This document shows, in pieces, positions 1-7,690 of a stretch of DNA of 46,578 nt. A program made the translations under genes and the position numbers. Location: positions 1-46,578 of the forward strand of contig JAYOTP010000018.1 in the NCBI GenBank assembly GCA_038150465.1, written 5' to 3'. The DNA comes from RFXV01 sp038150465 (GTDB lineage: Bacteria > Bacteroidota > Bacteroidia > Flavobacteriales > Schleiferiaceae). The first letter of the stretch is position 1. Every line of letters begins with the position of its first letter. The notes under the pieces were generated by a model. It saw nothing but the letters and a program-made list of their open reading frames with translations. It was not told where the DNA came from and searched no databases.

Positions 1-1364
1 CGCGTAAAGGTGATGAAGGTGAAGGTGAGCAGGATCCCCCAGGCACGGTTGTACCAGCGGCTCTTGTCGCTCCAGGGGCTGATCTTCTTCCACAGCTTGT
101 AGACCACAAGACCCAGTCCGTTCAGCCCGCCCCAAACAACGAAATTCCAACTGCTCCCATGCCACAGACCACCGAGCAGCATGGTCAGCATCAAATTGAC
201 ATTGTGTTCGATCCACAACTTGAACTTTGGACTCAGGGCCATCCCGACACCAATACCCAGCAGAAGCGCAGCGACCAGGATCAGACCCGCAAGACTGCCC
301 GACAAAAGACCAATGACCAGGAGGATGGTGATCATGGCACCGTAGGAAAAAATGGATCCGCCCCGATTCCCGCCCATGGGGATGTAGAGATAATCCTGAA
401 GCCATTTACTGAGTGAAATGTGCCATCGCTTCCAGAATTCACCCACACTGCTCGCCTTATAGGGCGAATTGAAATTGGTGGGAAGACGGAAGCCAAGCAA
501 CAAAGCCACCCCAATGGCCATATCCGTATAGCCCGAGAAGTCCGCATAGACCTGAATGGAATATCCGAACAGGGCCATCATGTTCTCAAATCCGGTGTAC
601 ATGGATGGATTGGCGAATACGCGGTCCACAAAGTTCAGAGCGAGGTAATCGGCCAGCAGTACTTTTTTGAGCAGTCCGTTGAGAATCCAAAAAAGCCCGA
701 GTCCGAATTGCTCCCGGGTGAGCCGGTAGGATTGACTCAGCTGCGGAATGAAATCCGATGCCCGCACAATGGGGCCTGCCACCAATTGAGGAAAAAAGGA
801 AACATAGAAGCCAAAGTCGAGGATGCTTTTCACCGGTTTGATGTGTCCGCGGTAGATATCCACTGAATAGCTGATGGTCTGGAAGGTGAAGAAGCTGATG
901 CCCACCGGAAGCAGGATCCGATCAAAAACGAAATCTGTTCCCATCGCCTGATTGGCCCAAAGAGCAAAGTGATTGACGGGCTGCAGTTCCAGACCAAGGA
1001 ATGAATTGAGAAAGTCCGTGACGAAGTAGGCGTACTTGAAATAGCCCAGCACCAGCAGATTCACCGCCACACTCAAGCTCACCCACCACTGTTTCCGTTT
1101 TTTGCCTTCGGCTCTGTATACCGCTCTTCCAATGAAAAAATCGGCGAGGGTGGAAAAGATCAAAATGAAAAGGAACAGTCCGCTGGTCTTGTAGTAGAAG
1201 AACAGACTGGAGAGGAATAAAAAGGCATTCCGCGCGGCTTTCTTCCTGTAGATCACCGAATAGACCAGCATCACCAGTGCAAAGAAGGCCCAGAAATAGA
1301 ACTGAGTGAAGAGCAACGGACGCTCCGGATCATAGGCCAAAAAACGCCAATCGAATCCGCTCAT
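1..1364 (-). CDS. MBOAT-family O-acyltransferase, C-terminus cut by window edge
   Basis: This is a polytopic membrane O-acyltransferase of the DltB/AlgI/PatA class. Such proteins move acyl groups, usually acetyl, across the membrane onto envelope polymers. I translated 454 codons by hand from the ATG at 1364, and the stop lies left of the window. The family hallmarks are a WKRWHISLSKWL segment with His315 and GGLWHGSSWNF with the putative catalytic His402. Many hydrophobic segments surround them. The start overlaps the stop of the upstream SGNH gene as ATGA, so the two are translationally coupled. Pairing with SGNH esterase-like proteins is the usual arrangement of extracellular O-acetylation systems. 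The substrate is unknown: no alginate, dlt or teichoic acid genes are visible. Confidence 0.9.
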   Translation of the reverse strand, partial: MSGFDWRFLAYDPERPLLFTQFYFWAFFALVMLVYSVIYRKKAARNAFLFLSSLFFYYKTSGLFLFILIFSTLADFFIGRAVYRAEGKKRKQWWVSLSVAVNLLVLGYFKYAYFVTDFLNSFLGLELQPVNHFALWANQAMGTDFVFDRILLPVGISFFTFQTISYSVDIYRGHIKPVKSILDFGFYVSFFPQLVAGPIVRASDFIPQLSQSYRLTREQFGLGLFWILNGLLKKVLLADYLALNFVDRVFANPSMYTGFENMMALFGYSIQVYADFSGYTDMAIGVALLLGFRLPTNFNSPYKASSVGEFWKRWHISLSKWLQDYLYIPMGGNRGGSIFSYGAMITILLVIGLLSGSLAGLILVAALLLGIGVGMALSPKFKLWIEHNVNLMLTMLLGGLWHGSSWNFVVWGGLNGLGLVVYKLWKKISPWSDKSRWYNRAWGILLTFTFITFT

Positions 1365-2605
1365 GGCCGACGACTCGATTTACTTCGCAACTGCTGGATC
1401 CATTCCTGCTGAAAGGCATACATGAAAAGCTGCGCCTGAAGCTGATAGCCTGCCCGCGTAAAATGGATCCGGTCCTTCTTGGCCAAGCCCGCCTCCTTCC
1501 ATATATCCACACTGCCCAAGCCGCCCATCAAGCTGGTCAGGTCCCAATAGGCGCCCCTGCGTTCTTTGGCCAGTCGCTTCATGACCTGCTGCACCTTCAA
1601 GGCATTCCTGTTCGGGTACCTGCGCTTGTAGTAGCTGTCGTTGTTGCTCATGAAAACGAAGACGACATCCGGATTGACCGCCTCAAAAAAGTTGAGCAGG
1701 GAGTCGTAGCGGCGACCAAAGGCGTTGGCATCAAAAGAATCTTCGGGTCCGTAGGCGTCATTGATCCCTATGCCGAGAATGACCAGATCGGCCGATAGCG
1801 CCGACAATTGATCCGGCAGGTCCGCACACCGCAAATAGCTCTGCGTGCTCGCTCCGTTGACCCCGATCGCATGGTAACTCAAGCCGGGAACATCCTCCAG
1901 GTATTGGATGCCCTGAAAGACAAATCGCTCAGCGGTGCTGTCGCCAGTAAGTTCAAAGGAGAACCGATCCCTGGGGGACGAGAAAATGAATTCGGTATAT
2001 CCATGGGGATGAGTGAACGAGCTGTCCGGAAGATGGCTGCTGTCCCGCACAACAGGACGAAAATGACCGGAACCCAATACATGGAAGATCCGGATGCGCC
2101 TGAAAGCACAACGCAGCGTGTCTTCACTAAAGGCGGTGATATCGATCCGCGCATCGGCATCTCTGGTCTCTGCTGCGATACCGGCCACTCCCCATTGTGC
2201 GCTGTGTGAAGAGACCGAACAGCGAAAACCCTCCCACTGCCCGTTGGCTTGAACCGAAAAATTCGAAGGTTGATTGGTACCCGCCAAGCGCATAGGGAAG
2301 AAAAAACCTCTGCTCCCCGCGATCCCGGGATGCAGTTGCTGCATGCCCTGCCTCATGGCGGAAGAGAGCATACCGGCCTGCACATGGGAGCCACCTATGT
2401 GCAGCACGTTCAGTTGACCTTTTCCTGAGAATGACAATTCCTCCAGTCGGTCGAAGAATGCACTCATCTTCTCTTGCCCTGCAGGAAACTGCAGCACATT
2501 CGCTTCCAGTTTCAGGAAAGGATAGCGCTGCTGAAGGTCGGCCTGAGCCAACAGACTGCATCCACAGATCGATCCGATAAAAAGCAGAAGCATCCTCATT
2601 CGCAT
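1361..2605 (-). CDS. Secreted SGNH/GDSL-type hydrolase or acyltransferase
   Basis: A 414-residue protein with an N-terminal signal peptide (MRMRMLLLF.. to about LLAQA) and an SGNH hydrolase fold. The nucleophile block is GGSHVQ (Ser73), the oxyanion block GIGIND, and the catalytic pair lies in DRIHFT (Asp378, His381). The GDSL signature is altered to GGSH, as in AlgX/AlgJ/PatB-like partners of MBOAT proteins. I chose the ATG at 2605, directly after the upstream stop at 2607, because an earlier in-frame ATG (2638) would put a charged tail before the signal peptide. It probably acts in the periplasm as the acetyl-transfer or deacetylation partner of the MBOAT protein; which of the two is inference. 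Confidence 0.82.
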   Translation of the reverse strand: MRMRMLLLFIGSICGCSLLAQADLQQRYPFLKLEANVLQFPAGQEKMSAFFDRLEELSFSGKGQLNVLHIGGSHVQAGMLSSAMRQGMQQLHPGIAGSRGFFFPMRLAGTNQPSNFSVQANGQWEGFRCSVSSHSAQWGVAGIAAETRDADARIDITAFSEDTLRCAFRRIRIFHVLGSGHFRPVVRDSSHLPDSSFTHPHGYTEFIFSSPRDRFSFELTGDSTAERFVFQGIQYLEDVPGLSYHAIGVNGASTQSYLRCADLPDQLSALSADLVILGIGINDAYGPEDSFDANAFGRRYDSLLNFFEAVNPDVVFVFMSNNDSYYKRRYPNRNALKVQQVMKRLAKERRGAYWDLTSLMGGLGSVDIWKEAGLAKKDRIHFTRAGYQLQAQLFMYAFQQEWIQQLRSKSSRRP

Positions 2606-2606
2606 C

Positions 2607-4076
2607 TTATCGGGGCATGAGTTTGTCCAACTCCTCATCGAACGCGTCGGCCAGCCACTCGCCTACCTGCCGTGCGCCCTTGGGCGTGAAGTGAATGTGG
2701 TCGGGTCCGGCCAGCGCCGGATCGTTGGCCACCCAGGCAGGCATGGAATTGTAGCCTCCCATGGCCCCGAACAGATCCCAAAAACCAATACCTTCTTCCA
2801 ACGCCATTTCCTTGAGCGCATCGCGCACCCAGAGCACAGATTCGTAGGTTTCAAAGGAAGTCCCCTTTTTCTGGCTCATATCCGATGGACCGATCAAAAC
2901 AAATGAAGCCGCCGGCATCCAGGAACGCATCAAACGCAACTGGGACCGAAGGCGTCGGGCATAGCTCTCTGCCCGCTTGCGGTCTTTGATGTACGGAACG
3001 GTATTGCCGCCATACTGCAGAAGGACCAGCCCTACAGCTTCATCCGCCAACATCTTTTGCGTGTGCTCTCCTTCCAGTTTAGTGAACACCAGCCCCGAAG
3101 CTCCTCGCATCGGGATGTTGTCCAGAACGAGCCCGATCTGCCCTTCGAACGAAACCCCATAGACACTCAAGGATCTGTCCGAAGCGATGCGCATCCTTAT
3201 GACGCCCGGCTGCTCGGGAAATATCCATTCCTTTCGGATCATTCCCTCCGAGACGGCAAAGACACCTGAGTGCATCAGGCTGTCGTCGACATGCAGTTCA
3301 TACGGCACATCAACATCATTGGCCGCTGCATACAGCAGCATGCTGCTGAACTTGCGCGTCCTGAGAAAACCGAGCCGGGAAGGCTTGAATTCCAACCAGG
3401 CCCACGAAAGGCTGTCCTTTTGATCGGCCGCCGAATCCAGGACGGCCTCATTTTGTGCAAATACGGCACGCATGCCATAGCGGTCATGTCCGATGGAGGT
3501 GTCCACTCGTCCGAAGCGGGTGTAGCGTTTCCAATCGTCAGATGACTTTTGTTTGATGGACATGCTCGGCGCCTGAGGAACGGCATCCACCATACCTGGG
3601 CCATAGCCTCCGAATCTCTTCTGTAACCGATCGCGCAGCACACTGCTGATCCGATCGCCTTCGATCTGGCTGTCGCCATAATGCAAAACGCGCACCTTGC
3701 CCGTACCCGCCCTGGACTGAAGTGCGCTGGCAAAGTGCATCAAACCTTCGCTGTCCGCACTGAACTGAAGCTTTCGCGCCTCGAGCATCCTGCGAATGCG
3801 TTCCTCCTCACGGCGCCTCTGCTCCTCCTTTTCCTTTTGTTCTTTCTCTTTCTCAGCCTGTCTGTTCAGGCTGTCGAGCTCGGCCATATGACTGGCCCGC
3901 AGAATGGCATCCATATCCACCTTGGTCAGGGTGTCCTTCGATGAGAATTCTTCCCAAGTCGGATACTTGATGTGCAGGCCGGCAAGCTGCAGACCATCTG
4001 TGGGGACCAAAAACATGAAAGCCACACTTACCGCGCCCAGCGCCAAAAGGAAGAAAAAGGTCTGTAGGGGCCGCAT
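2607..4076 (-). CDS. Membrane-anchored SGNH/GDSL hydrolase-like protein with coiled coil
   Basis: A 489-residue protein. It has an N-terminal transmembrane segment (about residues 6-24), a highly charged coiled coil rich in Glu, Lys and Arg (about 68-102), then an SGNH domain. The domain has HYGDSQIEGDR (nucleophile Ser136), LLQYGGN as the block III equivalent, and DHIHFTPKG near the C-terminus (Asp459, His462). The coiled coil probably holds the enzyme away from the membrane or mediates pairing. Its start overlaps the stop of the LysM gene as TGATG, and the next SGNH gene follows after one base. Two successive but divergent SGNH proteins beside one MBOAT protein suggest division of labour, for example transfer and removal of acetyl groups. 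The reaction itself cannot be read from sequence. Confidence 0.82.
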   Translation of the reverse strand: MRPLQTFFFLLALGAVSVAFMFLVPTDGLQLAGLHIKYPTWEEFSSKDTLTKVDMDAILRASHMAELDSLNRQAEKEKEQKEKEEQRRREEERIRRMLEARKLQFSADSEGLMHFASALQSRAGTGKVRVLHYGDSQIEGDRISSVLRDRLQKRFGGYGPGMVDAVPQAPSMSIKQKSSDDWKRYTRFGRVDTSIGHDRYGMRAVFAQNEAVLDSAADQKDSLSWAWLEFKPSRLGFLRTRKFSSMLLYAAANDVDVPYELHVDDSLMHSGVFAVSEGMIRKEWIFPEQPGVIRMRIASDRSLSVYGVSFEGQIGLVLDNIPMRGASGLVFTKLEGEHTQKMLADEAVGLVLLQYGGNTVPYIKDRKRAESYARRLRSQLRLMRSWMPAASFVLIGPSDMSQKKGTSFETYESVLWVRDALKEMALEEGIGFWDLFGAMGGYNSMPAWVANDPALAGPDHIHFTPKGARQVGEWLADAFDEELDKLMPR

Positions 4077-5185
4077 CAGTTACTGGATGGATCTTTTGGG
4101 GGCAACAGAAGGATCACCTGGCCTTCCTGTATGCGCTCGTCGATCCCGTTCCAGCGCATCAGATCATCAGCGCTGACACCCGGATAAGACTGCGCAATGG
4201 ACCATAGGGTGTCGCCGCTCTTGATCTCATAATACTTGGCTTCCCGATCTTTTTCCCGGGGGTCGATCTGTTGTGCGGGTGGCGAAGAATCCACCACTTC
4301 CGCCGCTTCTGGCTTTTTTCTGTCCTTTCGCAAATACAGCAGCAGTTCCTGCCCAATGCGGATGCGGTCACCTTTCAGGCTGTTCCACTTCTGGATATCG
4401 CGAACACGAAGTCCATGGACCGACGCGATCCGACCCAGGTAATCCCCGCTTTTTACTTTGTAGACTTCTGCATCATGCGTCGCTGGATCGGGGATGCCTT
4501 TTCGCCTTTTTTCCAGGGCGAGCCGAACTTCTGCTGCCTGAATGCTGTCTCTGAGTAAAGCCTTCTGAACGACTGCGGTGAGGTCCGATGACTCCGGAAA
4601 ACGCTCCAACCTCAGCCAGGCTTTTGCTCCAGAGGGAAGGCGATCTCGAGATACGGAAGGATTGGCAGCAAAAAAGTCTTGAGGGTCCCTGAATGTCGTC
4701 GCTGCCAGGTCTTCCCAGTACAACGGACCTTCCACCATGAGCTCTCCGGCGTAAGCCTGAAGTTCATCCAGCTGCTCGAAAGACACTTTGCTACTGGCCT
4801 CCAACATAGGAAGCTGCGCATCGCTTTCCTGTAGACGACGGCTCACTGCAGGACCGAATACAAAGGCATGGTCTGCCCAGCCGCTGTCCTTCCAAAGAGA
4901 ATGCAGATGCAACCAGTAGCGTTCCGCCACCACCGAAGAATAATGCAGATCCTGCCTTGGATCGAACACCTCATGCATCGGGAATTCAGGGCCAAAACGG
5001 GCCACTGCAGCCTGACTCAACGCCCACACACCCGACCGCCCCGGTTCATCGATCTTCTCCTCGACCTGCTGAAGCAGATCGGCCCGCTTTGTCAGGAAGG
5101 AAGAAGCGCCTTGCCCCCAGGCATTTGCCCAGGAAAATAAAATGGCGATCGGGATGGATCGAAGGGTAAGGGAGAATGCGGTCAA
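4076..5185 (-). CDS. Secreted protein with two C-terminal LysM domains
   Basis: A 369-residue exported protein: a signal peptide to about residue 26, an alpha-helical middle region without a recognised catalytic domain, then two LysM repeats. These start at YKVKSGDYLGRIA (about 245-288) and YEIKSGDTLWSIA (about 319-364). LysM modules bind N-acetylglucosamine-containing glycans such as peptidoglycan, which suggests this protein localises the downstream O-acylation proteins to the wall. The start appears to be TTG at 5185: no ATG lies upstream in frame, and the first internal one would remove the signal peptide. It is the first gene of the four-gene overlapping operon. I cannot assign an enzymatic function. 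Confidence 0.78.
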   Translation of the reverse strand: MTAFSLTLRSIPIAILFSWANAWGQGASSFLTKRADLLQQVEEKIDEPGRSGVWALSQAAVARFGPEFPMHEVFDPRQDLHYSSVVAERYWLHLHSLWKDSGWADHAFVFGPAVSRRLQESDAQLPMLEASSKVSFEQLDELQAYAGELMVEGPLYWEDLAATTFRDPQDFFAANPSVSRDRLPSGAKAWLRLERFPESSDLTAVVQKALLRDSIQAAEVRLALEKRRKGIPDPATHDAEVYKVKSGDYLGRIASVHGLRVRDIQKWNSLKGDRIRIGQELLLYLRKDRKKPEAAEVVDSSPPAQQIDPREKDREAKYYEIKSGDTLWSIAQSYPGVSADDLMRWNGIDERIQEGQVILLLPPKDPSSN

Positions 5186-5354
5186 ACGAACTTTAAATAA
5201 AACTGAAAATTAGTGCGGATAGGAGCCCTATGGTTGCCTGAAGACAACGGGATATCCACAGAATATTGGCGGGCGACCCGGGCGCCGGTGAATAAATCAG
5301 CAGCCCATGGATCAAAATCGGTCCGGGAGGCAATTTCAAGGAGCGCGCAGGCGT

Positions 5355-5362
5355 TATTTTCG
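5355..5362 (+). promoter_or_regulatory. Candidate -7 box (TATTTTCG) for the M23 peptidase gene
   Basis: TATTTTCG matches the Bacteroidota -7 consensus TAnnTTTG at all but one position and sits 8 bases before the ATG at 5371. The upstream element is poor (TTT about 18 bp away). The 185-bp gap between the divergent LysM and M23 genes holds no other feature I recognise. Confidence 0.3.
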
Positions 5363-5370
5363 CTCGGTTC

Positions 5371-7005
5371 ATGCGTTTGTCTCTCACATACCTCGGGCTT
5401 TTGTTCGTTGTACTCAGCTCGGGTCAGTCCTTGCCCTGGCCCATGGACATCCCCCCTCTTCTGTCCGGAACCTTCGGTGAATTGCGATCAGGGCATTTTC
5501 ATGCAGGTGTGGACATAAAGACCCAAGGAAAAGAAGGGCAGGCGGTGCGGTCCATCTGGCGAGGGTATGTAAGTCGGATCAAGGTCTCTCCCTATGGCTA
5601 CGGGCATGCCTTGTACATCGACCATCCGAACGGAAAGACCACCGTCTATGCACACCTTCAGCGTTTCGAAGAAGACATTCAGGCCTATGTCCGCAGCCTG
5701 CAATACAAAAAGCGATCGTTTGCCATCGATGTGTATGTTCCCAAAGGCAAGTTGCCCATAGATTCTGCGGCGATCATCGGCCGAAGCGGGAACAGTGGAA
5801 GTTCTGGAGGACCTCACTTGCATTTCGAATTGCGCGACAGCAAAAGCCAACACACCTTGAATCCCCTGACCCATGGTTGGGCAAAGAGTGACGGAAAAAA
5901 GCCCATCATCCGTGGGGTGCGCTGGGTGGAACTGGACAATGCCTTCATGAGTCGCGTTGGAGGAACCATCCGGGAGAGCGAGTTGCATTTGGTCCCAGAC
6001 CGCATCGGTATTGAAGTGGAAACCTATGACCAGCTGGACGGAGCCTCCAACAAAAATGGCGTACACAGCATCGAACTCTTAGTAGATGGAAAGCAAGCGT
6101 TTTCCTTTACCGCGGATGAATTGGACTTTTCCGAAAAGAGGTACATCAACGCCCTGACCCGTTACGAAGATGTGGCCTGTTGCAAGCGTCGCTGGGTGCG
6201 CACCTATGTGCTTCCTGGGAACAGACTGTCCAATATCCGCTCCGTCTCTTCAGGTCGGATAAGCGGTCAGTTGGGCCAAAAGAAGAATGTGCTGATCCGC
6301 GTGAGCGATGCACTCGGAAACAAGCGGGAATTCGCCTTCCGGATCCAGGTAGACAGAGCTGCGCGTGAAAAATGGGAGGTGGCGTGTATCGACAGGCGAA
6401 AACAGCACCAAATGCAGATCGGTGAGGCTAAAGCTGAAGTGCCACAGGGGGCGTTGTACTGCGATGTACGGGAACAGTACCGGACGGAGGATGCGCCCAA
6501 AGGAGTGATCGGTCCGATCTATGTTTTTCTCTCTGACAGCGTTCCTGCCCATCGGCCACTGACCATCGACCTGACACTCGAAAAGATCCCAAAGGCCCTT
6601 CGGGAGAAGGCCGTGATCGTCCATTTAAGTGCGGATGGAAGCATTTCGTCAGTGGGCGGGACCGTCCGCGGCTTACGCATCCAGGCCAAGAACAGATCCT
6701 TCGGTCGATACGGTCTGGCCATCGACACCATACCGCCCTCGCTGCGGCCAGACGGCTGGAAGACCAATAGTTCGCTGGCTGGAAAGAAGGGCATCGCCCT
6801 GCGTGGGTCCGATGATCTGAGCGGGATAGAGAAGTGGGAAGCCCGAATAGACGGCAAATGGCATTTGGCTGAATACGATCCCAAAAAGAACCGATTCTTC
6901 CTGCCTTTTGAAGGCCGGTTGCCAGCAGGTTCGCATCAGCTCGAATTCAGTCTGACCGATGGTTGTGGCAACCAAAGTCAGATCAGTGCCGCTTTCAGCC
7001 TCTAA
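5371..7005 (+). CDS. M23-family (LytM/NlpD-type) metallopeptidase
   Basis: A 544-residue protein with a signal peptide (MRLSLTYLGLLFVVLSSGQS). Its N-terminal peptidase domain has the M23 zinc and active-site motifs: HAGVD (His44, Asp48), YAHL (His95) and HLHFEL (His149, His151). All expected ligands are present, so it is probably an active peptidoglycan endopeptidase rather than a degenerate activator. The C-terminal 370 residues look beta-rich and contain a 'DDLSGIEKWEARIDGKW' segment of the kind seen in Ig-like repeats; their function is unknown. It is divergent from the LysM/O-acylation operon, so the intergenic region may co-regulate two sets of envelope genes. Confidence 0.88.
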   Translation: MRLSLTYLGLLFVVLSSGQSLPWPMDIPPLLSGTFGELRSGHFHAGVDIKTQGKEGQAVRSIWRGYVSRIKVSPYGYGHALYIDHPNGKTTVYAHLQRFEEDIQAYVRSLQYKKRSFAIDVYVPKGKLPIDSAAIIGRSGNSGSSGGPHLHFELRDSKSQHTLNPLTHGWAKSDGKKPIIRGVRWVELDNAFMSRVGGTIRESELHLVPDRIGIEVETYDQLDGASNKNGVHSIELLVDGKQAFSFTADELDFSEKRYINALTRYEDVACCKRRWVRTYVLPGNRLSNIRSVSSGRISGQLGQKKNVLIRVSDALGNKREFAFRIQVDRAAREKWEVACIDRRKQHQMQIGEAKAEVPQGALYCDVREQYRTEDAPKGVIGPIYVFLSDSVPAHRPLTIDLTLEKIPKALREKAVIVHLSADGSISSVGGTVRGLRIQAKNRSFGRYGLAIDTIPPSLRPDGWKTNSSLAGKKGIALRGSDDLSGIEKWEARIDGKWHLAEYDPKKNRFFLPFEGRLPAGSHQLEFSLTDGCGNQSQISAAFSL

Positions 7006-7031
7006 CGCCATGTGTTCGCTCGCTGACTCCG

Positions 7032-7039
7032 TACTTTTG
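7032..7039 (+). promoter_or_regulatory. Candidate -7 box (TACTTTTG), very close to the start codon
   Basis: TACTTTTG matches TAnnTTTG exactly and lies 6 bases before the ATG at 7046, so a transcript starting at the usual distance would be nearly leaderless. I found no clear TTG at -33. Confidence 0.35.
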
Positions 7040-7045
7040 AGGCCG

Positions 7046-7687
7046 ATGCGCCAACTTCCTCTTTTGGTCTTGCTCCTCGCAATTGGGGCTTTCCTGCCCG
7101 AACGCCTGCATGCCCAGTCGGCCATTCAACTCAGCGGGGTGGTCATCACCACCGATTCCCTTCCACAGTTCATCCCACGTGCTTATTTGAGACTGCGCAG
7201 CAGAAACACCGGGACGCTCGCGGATGATGAAGGCTTCTTCAGTCTGGCGGTGTGGTCCGGGGATACCGTGGAAGTCTCGCATCTCGGCTTTCAAAAAGAG
7301 AAACTCTATGTACCTGACACCCTGACCCAGAAGAAATACCTGGTTCAGATCTTTTTGAAAAGAGACACCACCATGCTGCAGGAGGTCACCCTCTATCCGT
7401 GGCCAAGTCCGGATCGTCTGATCAGTCACTTGCTCAACATGCAGGTGGAGACCACTCAAATGGACATCGCACAAAGGAATTTGGCCATTCAGAGCCTCAG
7501 GGAACGTGCTGCCACCATGGGCAGCGATGCGGTGGCCATCCAAAAGGCGGCCATTCGAATGCAGGAATCGGCCATGTACAACAGAGGCCGCTTCTACGGC
7601 GCAGATGGTGGAATGGCCATGTTGGGGGCGTTGAGCAATCCCTTTGCCTGGGCGCAGTTCTTTGAATCCCTGAAGAAAAAGAAATAG
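7046..7687 (+). CDS. Secreted carboxypeptidase-regulatory-like domain protein
   Basis: A 213-residue protein with a signal peptide (MRQLPLLVLLLAIGAFLPERLHAQ). A CarboxypepD_reg-like beta-sandwich domain follows (about residues 28-110, with IQLSGVVITTDS and GTLADDEGFFSLAVWSGDTVEVSHLGF). The C-terminal part is helical and methionine-rich and I do not recognise it. The ATG at 7046 was chosen because it begins the signal peptide; the longer reading frame overlaps the M23 gene. The TonB receptor begins three bases after the stop, and that receptor also starts with a CarboxypepD_reg-like domain. The two genes are very likely co-transcribed, and this one may encode an envelope accessory protein. Confidence 0.72.
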   Translation: MRQLPLLVLLLAIGAFLPERLHAQSAIQLSGVVITTDSLPQFIPRAYLRLRSRNTGTLADDEGFFSLAVWSGDTVEVSHLGFQKEKLYVPDTLTQKKYLVQIFLKRDTTMLQEVTLYPWPSPDRLISHLLNMQVETTQMDIAQRNLAIQSLRERAATMGSDAVAIQKAAIRMQESAMYNRGRFYGADGGMAMLGALSNPFAWAQFFESLKKKK

Positions 7688-7690
7688 CCC

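Noticed and set aside
1..1364. Annotating the MBOAT gene as alginate acetyltransferase algI or as dltB
   Set aside because: No alginate, D-alanylation or teichoic acid genes are near, and the family is defined only to class level by the visible motifs.
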